NCBI GenBank assembly: GCA_015057165.1
Contig: SVEY01000017.1
Location: 1-64,000 of the forward strand
Direction: 5' to 3'
From: Lachnospiraceae bacterium
GTDB lineage: Bacteria; Bacillota; Clostridia; Lachnospirales; Lachnospiraceae
DNA length: 64,000 bases
In this document: positions 32,558-41,997 of the stretch, piece by piece
Layout: the number at the start of each line of letters is the position of its first letter
Position numbering within the stretch: the stretch's first letter is position 1
Made by a program: the position numbers and the translations under genes
The notes under the pieces: generated by a model
The model's database searches: none
The model's input: only the letters and a program-made list of their open reading frames with translations
What the model was told of the DNA's origin: nothing

Positions 32558-33961
32558 ATGGACCAAAATGAAAGAATTAAAGCAATTGTAGAGAAACAAA
32601 GAGAATTCTTCTATACCAACAAGACGCTTGATATTGATTTTAGAATTAAAATGCTTATGCGTCTTCGCCGGGCAGTAATATCTCATGAAAGAGATTTGCA
32701 AAGAGCATTAGAAGATGATCTGGGAAGAGATTCTGTTGAAGCATACTTTTGCGATATAGGAAGTCTTGTTTTGGAGATTAATGAGACAATTAAGGGATTA
32801 AGAAGATGGGCAAGGCCAGAGACGCATTTTAGTGGAATTCAGTGTTTTCCAAGTGTGTTAACAAGAGTATATAAAATGCCATACGGAGTAACTCTTATTA
32901 TTAGTCCTTTTAATTTTCCTATACTTTTGTCTCTAGGTGTTCTTGCTGCAAGTATTGCAGGAGGTAATACGGCGGTAATTAAGGCTAGTTCTAAGTCTAA
33001 GAACTGCACTAAGATAATGAAGAAGATTATTAAGGAGACATTTCCTGGAAAATATGTAACTGTTCTAGGAGGTGGACATGATATAGCCGATATTTGTCTA
33101 GAACAGAGATTTGATAAGATTTTCTATACAGGTTCTCCTAAGATCGGAAAACATGTACTTGAGAAAGCATCTAAGAATCTTACACCTGTTGCTCTTGAAC
33201 TTGGTGGTGAGACAGGTAATTATTGCATTATTAGAAAGGATGCTAATATTAAAGATGCTGCTAGAAAAGTTGCATTCTTTAAGGCTTTAAATAGTGGACA
33301 GATTTGTATTAATGTTAATCAGGTCGCTGTTGCTAAGGAAGTTGCTAATGAGTTTGTGGTAGAGCTGAAGAAAGCATTTAATAAACAACTTGGTAAAGAG
33401 CCTTTATATAATAGTGAATATCCTCGCCTTATTACTGAACGGGCATATGATAAATGTGAGACAGAGGCTAATAAGTATAAAGACAGAATAGTATATGGTG
33501 GACAAGGAAATAAAGCATCTTTGAAATTTGAGCCAACAGTTATTTATCCAGTAGATATAGAGGAGGACATTGTTAATAAGGAATTATTCTCTCCACTTCT
33601 CCCTGTAATACCTTATGAAGATAGCAAGATAGATGATCTTCTTGATGTAATTAAGAGAAGAGAGAAAGGACTTGCCCTTTATTTATTTACTGAAGATATA
33701 GAGTGGGCTGACAAAACAATGAGAACTATGCAGTATGGTGGAGGATGTATTAACGAAGTATGTCTTCACATGATGGTTAAGGGAGTTCCATTCAATGGTG
33801 TAGGTCATTCTGGTATGGGTGCATATCATGGAGAATGGGGATTCAAGGAATTTACTCATCCTCAAACAGTATTGTTTGGTTCATCAAAGTGGAATCTTTC
33901 TATGAGAGAACATCCTTATAGAGAATGGAAGAATTTGATGATAAGATTATTTGAGAAATAA
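32558..33961 (+). CDS. aldehyde dehydrogenase, class 3-like
   Basis: A 467-residue enzyme with GGGGGG upstream. The oxyanion/NAD region is ISPFNFPILLSLGVLAASIAGGNTAVIKAS and the Glu region is VALELGGETGNY. The catalytic Cys lies in LNSGQICINVNQ. The C-terminal GVGHSGMGAYHGEWGFKEFTHPQTVL is typical of class 3 (short) aldehyde dehydrogenases acting on medium or long-chain aldehydes. There is no hydrophobic tail. It lies 49 bases after larC. A link to the nickel cofactor is not evident. Confidence 0.92.
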   Translation: MDQNERIKAIVEKQREFFYTNKTLDIDFRIKMLMRLRRAVISHERDLQRALEDDLGRDSVEAYFCDIGSLVLEINETIKGLRRWARPETHFSGIQCFPSVLTRVYKMPYGVTLIISPFNFPILLSLGVLAASIAGGNTAVIKASSKSKNCTKIMKKIIKETFPGKYVTVLGGGHDIADICLEQRFDKIFYTGSPKIGKHVLEKASKNLTPVALELGGETGNYCIIRKDANIKDAARKVAFFKALNSGQICINVNQVAVAKEVANEFVVELKKAFNKQLGKEPLYNSEYPRLITERAYDKCETEANKYKDRIVYGGQGNKASLKFEPTVIYPVDIEEDIVNKELFSPLLPVIPYEDSKIDDLLDVIKRREKGLALYLFTEDIEWADKTMRTMQYGGGCINEVCLHMMVKGVPFNGVGHSGMGAYHGEWGFKEFTHPQTVLFGSSKWNLSMREHPYREWKNLMIRLFEK

Positions 33962-33975
33962 TAATAGACAAATTG

Positions 33976-33984
33976 TGATATAAT
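33976..33984 (+). promoter_or_regulatory. extended -10 promoter of GGDEF-EAL gene
   Basis: TGATATAAT 58 bases before the start codon. The local string TTGTGATATAAT recurs exactly upstream of the hybrid kinase gene at 48887. Confidence 0.5.
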
Positions 33985-34041
33985 GAATATAATTCTATGT
34001 TAACAGTTTGGTGTGTACTGTTAAAGCATGCGGGGTAGTTT

Positions 34042-37000
34042 ATGGAGAGGTATCAGTTTAGTGAAGAAGAACGAAAGTTTATAGAAAGAAGTAGTATTCC
34101 TTTCGCAATATACCAGTTTATTGATAAGAGAGTAGTTACGGTTGCTTTATCTGAAGGTCATAGACAACTTATTGGAACGGATACAATAGAGGAAGCAATG
34201 GCATTAATGGATGATGATATGTATAGGGATATCCATCCAGATGATATTGCTAAGACCGCAAGCGCAGCTCTGAAATTCGCTACAGAAGATGCAAAGTACG
34301 ATGTATTATATCGTCTTAAGCATGGTGACGAATGGCTTGTTATACATTCTACTGGTCGTCATGTATATACAGAGGATGGAGTGCGTCTTGCAGAGGTTAG
34401 CTATACTAATGAAGGAGTATATGATCCTAATGTTCATTCATGCATGTTGTCTCTAGATCATTTTCACGAGATGTATTTTCAGAATAAGGGTATTTTGGAT
34501 AAGACAAGCTTTGATTATCTTACTGGACTTCCTGATATGAACTACTTCTTTGAACTTGCAGAGACTGCACATGAGAAAGCCACAAGACAAGGTAAATATT
34601 TATCAATGGTTTTCTTAGACCTTAATGGCATGCAGGTATTTAACCAAAGCTATGGTTATAAGGAAGGGGATAACCTTATTAAAGCTATGGGTAGACTCCT
34701 TGCTAGTACATTTACAAGTGAGAATTGTTGTCGTACAACTGCAGATCATTTTGTCTTCTATGATTTCACAGAAGGACTAGATAAGAAAATAGAGAAACTG
34801 ATAGAGGATGCTAAGACTATAAATAGTGGCAGGACACTTCCTGTAAAAATTGGTATATATAATTCTGCAATTCAAAATGTTAATGCAGCTACCGCAACTG
34901 ACAGGGCGAAAATTGCATGTGACACTTGTGGCAGTGTATATGAGTCTTCTGCTAATTACTTTGACATGAAAATGTTAAAGCAGTTTGAAGATAGAAAATA
35001 TGTCTTTGAGAATCTTGATAGAGCTTTAGACGAAGGGTGGATTAAAGTATACTATCAACCAATTGTAAGAACTGCTAATGAGAAAGTGTGTGATGAAGAA
35101 GCATTAGTCAGATGGGACGATCCCAAGAAGGGTCTTATGTCACCAGCTGAATTTATACCAATTCTCGAAGATGCCAAAATAGTATATAAATTAGATCTTT
35201 ATGTACTTGATAAGGTATTAGAGAAATTAAAACGGCAAATGGAACTTGGACTTTATGTTGTTCCTAATTCTATTAATCTGTCACGTACTGATTTCTATGC
35301 CTGTGATATTGTTGAAGAGATAAGAAGTAGAGTTGATAAATCAGGGGTAGATAGAAATAGAATTACAATAGAGATAACGGAAAGTATCATCATGAAAGAT
35401 ATGGAGTTTATGATGGTGCAGGTTAATAGATTTAGAGAGCTTGGATTTAAGGTGTGGCTTGATGATTTTGGAAGCGGTTTTTCTGCTCCTGATGTACTTC
35501 AGAAAGTTCATTTTGATGTTGTAAAACTCGATAAAGTATTTATAGATCAGATTGAGGATAATGAAGAGAGCCGTGTTATAATTACAGAATTAATAAGGCT
35601 ATCAAGTGGTCTTGGATGTGAGACTGTTGCAGAAGGAGTAGAGACTAAGGGACAATTAGATTTCCTTAACGAGATTGGATGTACCAGAATACAAGGTTTC
35701 TACTATTGCAAGCCTATTACTCATGATGAGATCTTTATGAGATATCAGAAGGGAACACAGATAGGATTTGAGAATCCTGATGAATCTGAATACTATGAGA
35801 CCCTTGGAAATGTTAATCTGTATGATGTATCTTTTGCATCGGAAGAAGACAATGAGGCACTACATGATTATTTTAATACGATGCCCATGGTTATTCTTGA
35901 AATTGATGATGAAGAGATTAGTCTTGCAAGAGGCAATAAATCCTTTAGGGAGTTTATGGCTAGACACTACAAAGAGATATATGATGTCAAGCATGATAAG
36001 TTCTCACATGTTAAGACTATATTAAGTGGAACATTTCTTGAGGCTTTAGTGGAGTGTAAAGACAATGGTAAGCCAGTGGTTGTAGAGACAAGAACGAGAA
36101 GCAATGGCGTTGTTAATGTTCTTGTTAGAAAGATTGCAACCAATCCGGTTACAGGAGTAGTCGCTCTTGCCTTAACAATACTTGGCTATGTTGATGATGA
36201 TGCAGAGATTAGACATAAAGAAGCTATTGAAAGAATTAATAAGGAAAGGAAAACTTATGCAAGGGTATCGGCTCTATTTGGGGATGTGTACTGCATTTAC
36301 AATGTGGACCCGGTAACAGATAGGTATTTCCAATTTGCATTAGAAGATAGATATACTGATATGAGAATTGATATAGAAGGAGAGAACTTCTTTGATAATC
36401 TCTTGAAATACGGTTTGAGTATGGTATATGAAGATGACAGAGAAGCTTTCAAAAGCGAAGTTTCAAAGGAAATAATACTTAATGAAGTGCAAAAGAAAGG
36501 TATGTTTTCTTATGGAACAAGACTTGTGGTTGAAGGGGAAATCAGATTTGTAGCAATTAGAGCAACTATGATTGAAGAAGATGAAGGCCGTCAATTAGTT
36601 GTTGGTGTAATTGATATTAATGAGCAAGTCAAGAAGGATCTTGAGTATTCTAAGAATCTAAATGTTGCGCGAGCTATGGCTAATCGTGATACATTGACGG
36701 GAGTTAAGAACAAGCATGCATATGTTGATATGGAGATTAAGCTTAATAAACAAATTGAGGAGGGGGAAGAGGTAAAGTTTGCCTTGACTGTATTTGACCT
36801 TAATGGTCTAAAAGAGATTAATGATACATTTGGTCATCAGGAAGGTGATAAATATATTAGAGAGGGTTGTAAGACAATATGCAATGTCTTTAAACACAGT
36901 CCGGTTTTTCGAATAGGTGGTGATGAATTCGCTGTTATTTCGGAAAATGAAGATTATGATAATATCATTAATCTCGTAAAACAATTTGATGGTATTAATG

Positions 37001-37146
37001 TTAGAAATAAAAAAGAGAATAAAGTAGTTGTCGCTGTTGGAATGGCAAAGTATAATGGTGACAGAAGTGTTGGAGCAGTATTTGCCCGTGCAGATAAGAA
37101 TATGTATTCTAACAAGAAACTATTGAAAAATGAAAAAATATTATAA
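34042..37146 (+). CDS. PAS-GGDEF-EAL-PAS-GGDEF cyclic di-GMP signalling protein
   Basis: A 1034-residue soluble protein. An N-terminal PAS-like region (1-135) is followed by a first GGDEF-fold domain (155-310). In that domain the active-site motif is degenerate, TADHF, so it is probably regulatory. An EAL domain follows (325-575) with an intact EALVRW, ITESIIMKD and DDFGSGFSAPDVL. A second PAS-like stretch (600-870) leads to an intact GGDEF domain, with DTLTGVKNKHAY and RIGGDEFAV near 975. It should both make and degrade cyclic di-GMP, depending on the PAS inputs. No membrane segment is present. Confidence 0.9.
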   Translation: MERYQFSEEERKFIERSSIPFAIYQFIDKRVVTVALSEGHRQLIGTDTIEEAMALMDDDMYRDIHPDDIAKTASAALKFATEDAKYDVLYRLKHGDEWLVIHSTGRHVYTEDGVRLAEVSYTNEGVYDPNVHSCMLSLDHFHEMYFQNKGILDKTSFDYLTGLPDMNYFFELAETAHEKATRQGKYLSMVFLDLNGMQVFNQSYGYKEGDNLIKAMGRLLASTFTSENCCRTTADHFVFYDFTEGLDKKIEKLIEDAKTINSGRTLPVKIGIYNSAIQNVNAATATDRAKIACDTCGSVYESSANYFDMKMLKQFEDRKYVFENLDRALDEGWIKVYYQPIVRTANEKVCDEEALVRWDDPKKGLMSPAEFIPILEDAKIVYKLDLYVLDKVLEKLKRQMELGLYVVPNSINLSRTDFYACDIVEEIRSRVDKSGVDRNRITIEITESIIMKDMEFMMVQVNRFRELGFKVWLDDFGSGFSAPDVLQKVHFDVVKLDKVFIDQIEDNEESRVIITELIRLSSGLGCETVAEGVETKGQLDFLNEIGCTRIQGFYYCKPITHDEIFMRYQKGTQIGFENPDESEYYETLGNVNLYDVSFASEEDNEALHDYFNTMPMVILEIDDEEISLARGNKSFREFMARHYKEIYDVKHDKFSHVKTILSGTFLEALVECKDNGKPVVVETRTRSNGVVNVLVRKIATNPVTGVVALALTILGYVDDDAEIRHKEAIERINKERKTYARVSALFGDVYCIYNVDPVTDRYFQFALEDRYTDMRIDIEGENFFDNLLKYGLSMVYEDDREAFKSEVSKEIILNEVQKKGMFSYGTRLVVEGEIRFVAIRATMIEEDEGRQLVVGVIDINEQVKKDLEYSKNLNVARAMANRDTLTGVKNKHAYVDMEIKLNKQIEEGEEVKFALTVFDLNGLKEINDTFGHQEGDKYIREGCKTICNVFKHSPVFRIGGDEFAVISENEDYDNIINLVKQFDGINVRNKKENKVVVAVGMAKYNGDRSVGAVFARADKNMYSNKKLLKNEKIL

Positions 37147-37206
37147 AGATATATTTTTAAGGGGAGATGAGACAGGGTATAACAGACTAGTGAAAAGGAA
37201 AAGAAA

Positions 37207-38301
37207 ATGAAAGAATTTGATATCCAAGAGTACATGACAAAAGGTGTGGAAAGAGTTGTAAAGGATGCAATTAAAGCCACAGTCAAAGACCCTAAAGGCA
37301 GCGCATTTATGATGAGGTTTGCTACAGCAAGTAAGAAGGCTTCTAAAAAAAGAAGAAATAGTGAAGATAATGGAGTACATATTCCACCCTTTTTAATTGC
37401 TAGTATTACTAGTAGTTGCAATCTACACTGCGCTGGATGTTATTCAAGAACAAATCATCAGACAGAAGATTGTGCACCTAAGAATCAGCTTACTGATGAA
37501 GAATGGAAGAAGATATTTAAAGAGGCAAATGAAATAGGAGTAAGTTTTATCCTTCTTGCAGGAGGTGAGCCTCTGATTCGAAAAGATGTAATTAAGACAG
37601 CAGGAGAATTCGAAGATATAATGTTCCCTGTCTTTACTAATGGAGTATTTGTTGACGACGAGTACTATAATCTCTTTCTTAAGAAAAGAAATATAATTCC
37701 TATAATGAGTATAGAGGGAGGAAAAGAAGCTACAGATTCAAGACGTGGAGAAGGAATATATGACAGGCTTATAGCCAACATGGATAAATTCCACGAGAAG
37801 AATCTTATATATGGATGTTCTGTTACAGTGACAACAGAGAATATTAAGGACGTTGTATCAGAAGATTTTATATCATCTCTAAGTAGTAGAGGATGTAAAG
37901 CTGTCATATTCGTAGAATATGTTCCTGTTACAGAAGAAAGTAAAGAGCTTGCAATTGGTGATAAAGAGAGAGAATTCTTCTCTAGGGAATTAGATAGACT
38001 AAGAGAAGAACATGATGAAATGGTTTTTGTATCATTCCCAGGAGATGAGAAAAGTTCAGGAGGATGTATTGCAGCAGGAAGAGGTTTCTTCCATATTAAT
38101 TCCCATGGTGGAGCAGAGCCTTGTCCTTTCTCACCATATTCAGATATTAACGTAAGAGATACTTCTCTAAAGGATGCAGTTAATTCCAAATTATTTAGAG
38201 CCCTGCAGGCGCAAGATATTCTTAAGGATGATCACGATGGTGGATGTGTATTGTTTGAGAAAAAAGAAGAAGTAGAAAGAATAATTAATAGTTATTATTA
38301 A
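37207..38301 (+). CDS. radical SAM protein with SPASM-like C-terminus
   Basis: A 364-residue protein. The 4Fe-4S/SAM motif CX3CX2C is CNLHCAGC at residues 71-78, followed by LLAGGEPLIRKDV (GGEP). A basic helical N-terminus of 55 residues (KASKKASKKRRNSEDN) precedes it. The C-terminal part has three cysteines in GGCIAAGRGFF, GAEPCPFSP and GGCVLFEKKEEV. It resembles MoaA/SPASM-type enzymes of unknown substrate. The ribosome-binding site is weak (AAAAGGAAAAG). Sixty bases separate it from the GGDEF gene, and surface-protein genes follow. Confidence 0.85.
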   Translation: MKEFDIQEYMTKGVERVVKDAIKATVKDPKGSAFMMRFATASKKASKKRRNSEDNGVHIPPFLIASITSSCNLHCAGCYSRTNHQTEDCAPKNQLTDEEWKKIFKEANEIGVSFILLAGGEPLIRKDVIKTAGEFEDIMFPVFTNGVFVDDEYYNLFLKKRNIIPIMSIEGGKEATDSRRGEGIYDRLIANMDKFHEKNLIYGCSVTVTTENIKDVVSEDFISSLSSRGCKAVIFVEYVPVTEESKELAIGDKEREFFSRELDRLREEHDEMVFVSFPGDEKSSGGCIAAGRGFFHINSHGGAEPCPFSPYSDINVRDTSLKDAVNSKLFRALQAQDILKDDHDGGCVLFEKKEEVERIINSYY

Positions 38302-38413
38302 GAAAAAACATAGGAAGTAGTACTATGTTAGTCCTTTATTATTGCTTTACGCTATGATAGAATTGTATCTAAATTAGAACAATAATAGGTTGTTATTTGA
38401 GAAGGAGGCAATT

Positions 38414-40015
38414 ATGGTGAGTAAAAGAAAAGCACTTTTATCTATTGCTTTAGTTCTTGTTCTTGCAATCGGAATAATATTTCCAATTGGACTAAGACAG
38501 GTTAGAGCAGATAATAGTGTCAATGTTTCGTTTGGAAATGGAAGAGTACAGGTGGAATCAGGAAATCAAACTGTAACATATAATGTGGACGGAACAAATG
38601 TTGCTATAACTGTTACAGCAGAAATTAATGTAAATAATAACAATACTGCATCAATTACAATTAATAATGGTGGTGAACTAAATGGCATTACTGTTGGTGA
38701 TACATTTAATCCTGATACAATGGAGATAAAGTTAAGTGCGCAAGATGGATTCAATGCAAGTCTCTCATGGGAAAATAATGTATTGAAGAATCCAAGTGGT
38801 GGAATACCTATGGATAAAGGTACATTAAGCTTTACCATTGATAAAAAAGAAGGGGGCAGCGATGATTCTTCCCAGGGTAATCATGAATATAATCCTAACG
38901 GAGATACTGTATATTTTGTATGGTTAGATGGTTCTAATGTATATTCCCACGCAATTGATAAAGTTATTGGCGTAGATAATAGAATTAATTATGTTCCTCT
39001 TTCGACTGTTAAGGATGATGTTACAGGTACAGCATATGATATGAGTAATGGAGAGTATGAATTCTGCTGGCAGGCAATTATTAATGGTGCTAACCAGACT
39101 ACATTGCGAGACTACATGGATTCTGATGAATTTAAGAATGCTTTTGATAAAAGAGAAGCATTAAAAGAAGCAGGCTTTGCAATTAATCCAGCAATCAACC
39201 AATATGATGCTAAGAGAAACAGTACAATTGTAACAAATGGTGATAGAGAGTTTAGAGTTGTAATATATAATGCTGATACCTTTGAGGGAGTTCAATTCTC
39301 ACAAAACCCTGAAGCTTACACATATTTCCCATCATTTTGGGATTCTACATTCTATACAGGAATGCTTGATATATCAGGAACAACCAGAGATAATCCTGCA
39401 GAGTATAATACATTCGTATTAGAGCCAACAATTAAATTTAGTATGGCCGATAATTCTAATAGTCCAATAACAAGTCTTGAGGCACTTGATGTTCCGAGTG
39501 GTGCTGTAACAATCACAGGAAGTGGAACGACTGGATACAATATTAGATTTGCATCACACTTCTTTGACAATGTGGTATTTAGAGCCACATCAGCAAATGG
39601 AACATACTATATCAAGATTAATAGAGCTGCACTTTCTATAAAAGATGATTTTGGACCAGAGACAACTAATCCGCAGGTAATAGCTGATTTATATTATGAC
39701 GAATCTGAGTCTTATACTGATTATGATGTATACGCAACTATTATAGGTGTGGACGGTACAGCTACCCTCCAGAAAGCTGAAGTTATTATTGGAGAAGATG
39801 AGGGTGGTGATAGGGCTACAGGATATGAAGTTGCCGGAGGAAAAGGTCTTAAGAAAGCAAGCTTTGCCGTTTCTGCTAGTAGAGATACGGTAGCTAGTGT
39901 AAGATTCAATGTAACTAAGGCTGGCGCTCTTAATTCTGGAACATACGGAGGAACATATGCTGGTTCTAATGATGGTACAGAATATAATATAGCAAGTCGT
40001 AGGACGATTTATTAA
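38414..40015 (+). CDS. secreted surface protein of unknown function
   Basis: A 533-residue exported protein; the ATG at 38414 has GGAGG upstream. The signal peptide covers roughly residues 1-35, with KRKALLSIALVLVLAIGII and cleavage near VRA-DN. The mature part begins with a beta-rich module rich in Asn and Thr (VNVNNNNTASITINNGG, residues 38-150). An acidic Gly/Ser linker and a larger domain (165-520) with many Tyr, Asn and Asp follow. No sorting motif, choline-binding or S-layer repeat is seen. Translationally close to the next gene (13 bases) and to a sortase gene, so it is probably part of a surface complex. Confidence 0.7.
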   Translation: MVSKRKALLSIALVLVLAIGIIFPIGLRQVRADNSVNVSFGNGRVQVESGNQTVTYNVDGTNVAITVTAEINVNNNNTASITINNGGELNGITVGDTFNPDTMEIKLSAQDGFNASLSWENNVLKNPSGGIPMDKGTLSFTIDKKEGGSDDSSQGNHEYNPNGDTVYFVWLDGSNVYSHAIDKVIGVDNRINYVPLSTVKDDVTGTAYDMSNGEYEFCWQAIINGANQTTLRDYMDSDEFKNAFDKREALKEAGFAINPAINQYDAKRNSTIVTNGDREFRVVIYNADTFEGVQFSQNPEAYTYFPSFWDSTFYTGMLDISGTTRDNPAEYNTFVLEPTIKFSMADNSNSPITSLEALDVPSGAVTITGSGTTGYNIRFASHFFDNVVFRATSANGTYYIKINRAALSIKDDFGPETTNPQVIADLYYDESESYTDYDVYATIIGVDGTATLQKAEVIIGEDEGGDRATGYEVAGGKGLKKASFAVSASRDTVASVRFNVTKAGALNSGTYGGTYAGSNDGTEYNIASRRTIY

Positions 40016-40028
40016 GGAGGGTAATAAT

Positions 40029-40511
40029 ATGAAGAGAATTATAAGAAGAATTGTACCTATCCTTGTAATGGCAATGATACTTGCACTTCCTATGGTTTCA
40101 TTTGCAGCTAATGGTAGGGTTACTGACCTTGAGTCGAAATCACAGAACGGAATAGTTACTATTAATGGTAAATCATCAGAAGCGTTGTCTGTTGCAATTT
40201 TTGTATATGATGAAAGTGGACAGAATCTACTTGATGTTGGTTCTGCAGTTGTAAATGATGATAAGACATTTACAAGAACCATAACACTTCCTGATGGAAA
40301 GTATCTTGTCAAAGTTGCAGATTATGAGGGAGGCGATTTTGCTCAGACAATTACAACGACATCTGCTTCGTCTTCGAATGGCACAGACCCGGTAGCAGTC
40401 AAGAGTTCTAAGACAGATGATATGAATAATCCATATCTTTGGATAGGAATAATTGGTGGAACACTTTTAGTGGGAAGCGGAGCAATAGTTTATAGAATTA
40501 CTAGAGTATAA
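40029..40511 (+). CDS. cell-wall anchored small protein with sortase-type signal
   Basis: A 160-residue exported protein. The signal peptide is RRIVPILVMAMILALPMVSFAA. Residues 28-115 look like a single beta-sandwich (Ig/Big-like) module (GKSSEALSVAIFVYDESGQNLL...GKYLVKVADYEGGDF). The C-terminus is SSKTDD, a membrane span (LWIGIIGGTLLVGSGAIVY) and a short basic tail RITRV. This layout is a cell-wall sorting signal. SSKTDD stands where relatives have SPKTGD, so the threonine is kept but the following Gly is Asp. The class B sortase gene follows. Confidence 0.75.
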   Translation: MKRIIRRIVPILVMAMILALPMVSFAANGRVTDLESKSQNGIVTINGKSSEALSVAIFVYDESGQNLLDVGSAVVNDDKTFTRTITLPDGKYLVKVADYEGGDFAQTITTTSASSSNGTDPVAVKSSKTDDMNNPYLWIGIIGGTLLVGSGAIVYRITRV

Positions 40512-40530
40512 ATATGTAGCAAAATATGTT

Positions 40531-40562
40531 AAAATGGCTCTTGCAATGCAAGGGTCATTTTT
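40531..40562 (+). terminator. terminator/attenuator before sortase gene
   Basis: AAAATGGCTCTTGCA pairs with TGCAAGGGTCATTTT (two G-U pairs), followed by TTTTT. It lies between the anchored-protein gene and the sortase, and would reduce sortase expression relative to the substrates. Confidence 0.75.
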
Positions 40563-40586
40563 GAATTGTTATATAGGATAAAGAAA

Positions 40587-41501
40587 ATGAGAAAAAAGTC
40601 TAAATTAAAAAAATCTGATGTAGTAATAATCATAATTCTATCAATTTGTATAATTGCTGCCGCAGTTGCTTTGTATATGTATTATTCTATCTCAAATGAT
40701 TATGAGAAGTCGGATGTATTATATGAGAATACAGTAACAGATTATACAGTGAGGAATGGTGATATGTCAGCTCCTTGGTACGAGATGCTAGGGGTTAATA
40801 TGAAGGGGTTAAAAGAAAAAAATAGTGAAATTATAGGATGGCTCTTTTTTGAAAACGAAGATATAAGTTATCCTATACTTAGAAGCGAAGATAATGAGAA
40901 ATATTATAGAACTGCATATGATAATACAAAGGCTAGTGCAGGTTCTATATTTATGGAGAGTCTCAATACCCCGGATTTTAGTGATTTACACACTATTATT
41001 TATGGACATAATATGAAGAATCTTTCTATGTTTGGAAAGCTCAAATATTATAAAGAAAACGACGATTATTATGATTCTCATAAATATTTTCAGATAATAA
41101 TGCCAGATAGGAAATATAGGTATGAAGTCATTGCATATAAGGATGTAGATGCAGAAGGTGATTTCTATACTATATATAAACAGGACTCTAAAGATTTCAA
41201 GAACTTTATAGAAGATAAGATATTAAAGGGGTCTCTTATAAATAATAATGTAGAATTAAATGACGATTCACAGATAGTATCATTATCGACATGTACCGCA
41301 AGTGATGAGAAGAGATTTGCTGTCTCGGCAGTTAAGATTGATGAAAGAGAAATGGATTCTTATTATATTCCAGAAAGAGTTAAGGAAATCAAAACTGAGA
41401 GTAAAAATGTTAATTATCTTATTCTAATACTTGGAAGCATATTTATTCTAGTTGATATAGGAGTAATTATCTGGATAGTTGTTAAGAGTAGACATGCGTA
41501 G
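40587..41501 (+). CDS. srtB: class B sortase
   Basis: A 304-residue membrane-anchored transpeptidase. The ATG at 40587 follows AGGAT. A basic N-terminus and one membrane span (VVIIIILSICIIAAAVALYMYY) lead to the sortase domain. The catalytic His is in IIYGHNMKNLSMF, the Cys in SLSTCTASDEKRFAV (TLxTC motif) and the Arg lies shortly after the Cys. An unusual second membrane span lies at the C-terminus (LILILGSIFILVDIGVIIWIVV). Its likely substrate is the SSKTDD protein encoded just upstream. Confidence 0.9.
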   Translation: MRKKSKLKKSDVVIIIILSICIIAAAVALYMYYSISNDYEKSDVLYENTVTDYTVRNGDMSAPWYEMLGVNMKGLKEKNSEIIGWLFFENEDISYPILRSEDNEKYYRTAYDNTKASAGSIFMESLNTPDFSDLHTIIYGHNMKNLSMFGKLKYYKENDDYYDSHKYFQIIMPDRKYRYEVIAYKDVDAEGDFYTIYKQDSKDFKNFIEDKILKGSLINNNVELNDDSQIVSLSTCTASDEKRFAVSAVKIDEREMDSYYIPERVKEIKTESKNVNYLILILGSIFILVDIGVIIWIVVKSRHA

Positions 41502-41530
41502 TTGACGCATATTCGAAAAGGGGCTATAAT
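41502..41530 (+). promoter_or_regulatory. sigma-A promoter of the queuosine operon
   Basis: TTGACG, 17-base spacer, TATAAT. Transcription would start near 41537, leaving about 32 bases before queD, which is too short for a preQ1 riboswitch. Confidence 0.85.
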
Positions 41531-41568
41531 ACTTGATGTTTTTTAGTACCGATTTTAGAGGTGTATAG

Positions 41569-41988
41569 ATGTATTATGTAAGAACAGAAGCTGAATTTGA
41601 TTCTACTCATTTCCTTAAAGACTATGATGGCAAATGTGGTAACATTCATGGACATCGCTGGAGAGTAGTGGTTGAAGTAAAAAGCGAGAAATTAAAAGAA
41701 GATGTTCAGTGCAAGGGAATGGTAATTGACTTTGCTGATCTGAAAGATGAACTTAATAAATTATGTGATGAATTTGATCATGTCTTTATATATGAGAAAG
41801 GATCCTTAAAAGAGGCTACAATAAAGGCTTTACACGATGAAGGCTTCATTATAAAAGAGGTTGATTTTAGAGCTACGGCAGAATGCTTTGCTAAGCATTT
41901 CTATGATGAAATGACTAAGGCAGGATTCAATATTAATAGAATTGAAGTATATGAGACTCCAAATAATTGCGCTATTTACGAGGAATAA
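41569..41988 (+). CDS. queD: QueD, 6-carboxy-tetrahydropterin synthase
   Basis: A 139-residue enzyme of preQ0 synthesis that converts dihydroneopterin triphosphate to 6-carboxy-tetrahydropterin. Zinc ligands are His in FDSTHFL and the HGH of CGNIHGHRWRV; the catalytic Cys is in CGNIHGH. FDHVFI and RIEVYETPNNCAIY close the family pattern. GAGGTG lies before the ATG. First gene of queD-queE-folE-queC-queF. Confidence 0.95.
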   Translation: MYYVRTEAEFDSTHFLKDYDGKCGNIHGHRWRVVVEVKSEKLKEDVQCKGMVIDFADLKDELNKLCDEFDHVFIYEKGSLKEATIKALHDEGFIIKEVDFRATAECFAKHFYDEMTKAGFNINRIEVYETPNNCAIYEE

Positions 41989-41997
41989 TTAAGAGCT

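Noticed and set aside
41531-41568. Possible preQ1 riboswitch before queD
   Set aside because: The leader after the promoter is only about 32 bases and lacks the preQ1-I hairpin and A-rich tail.
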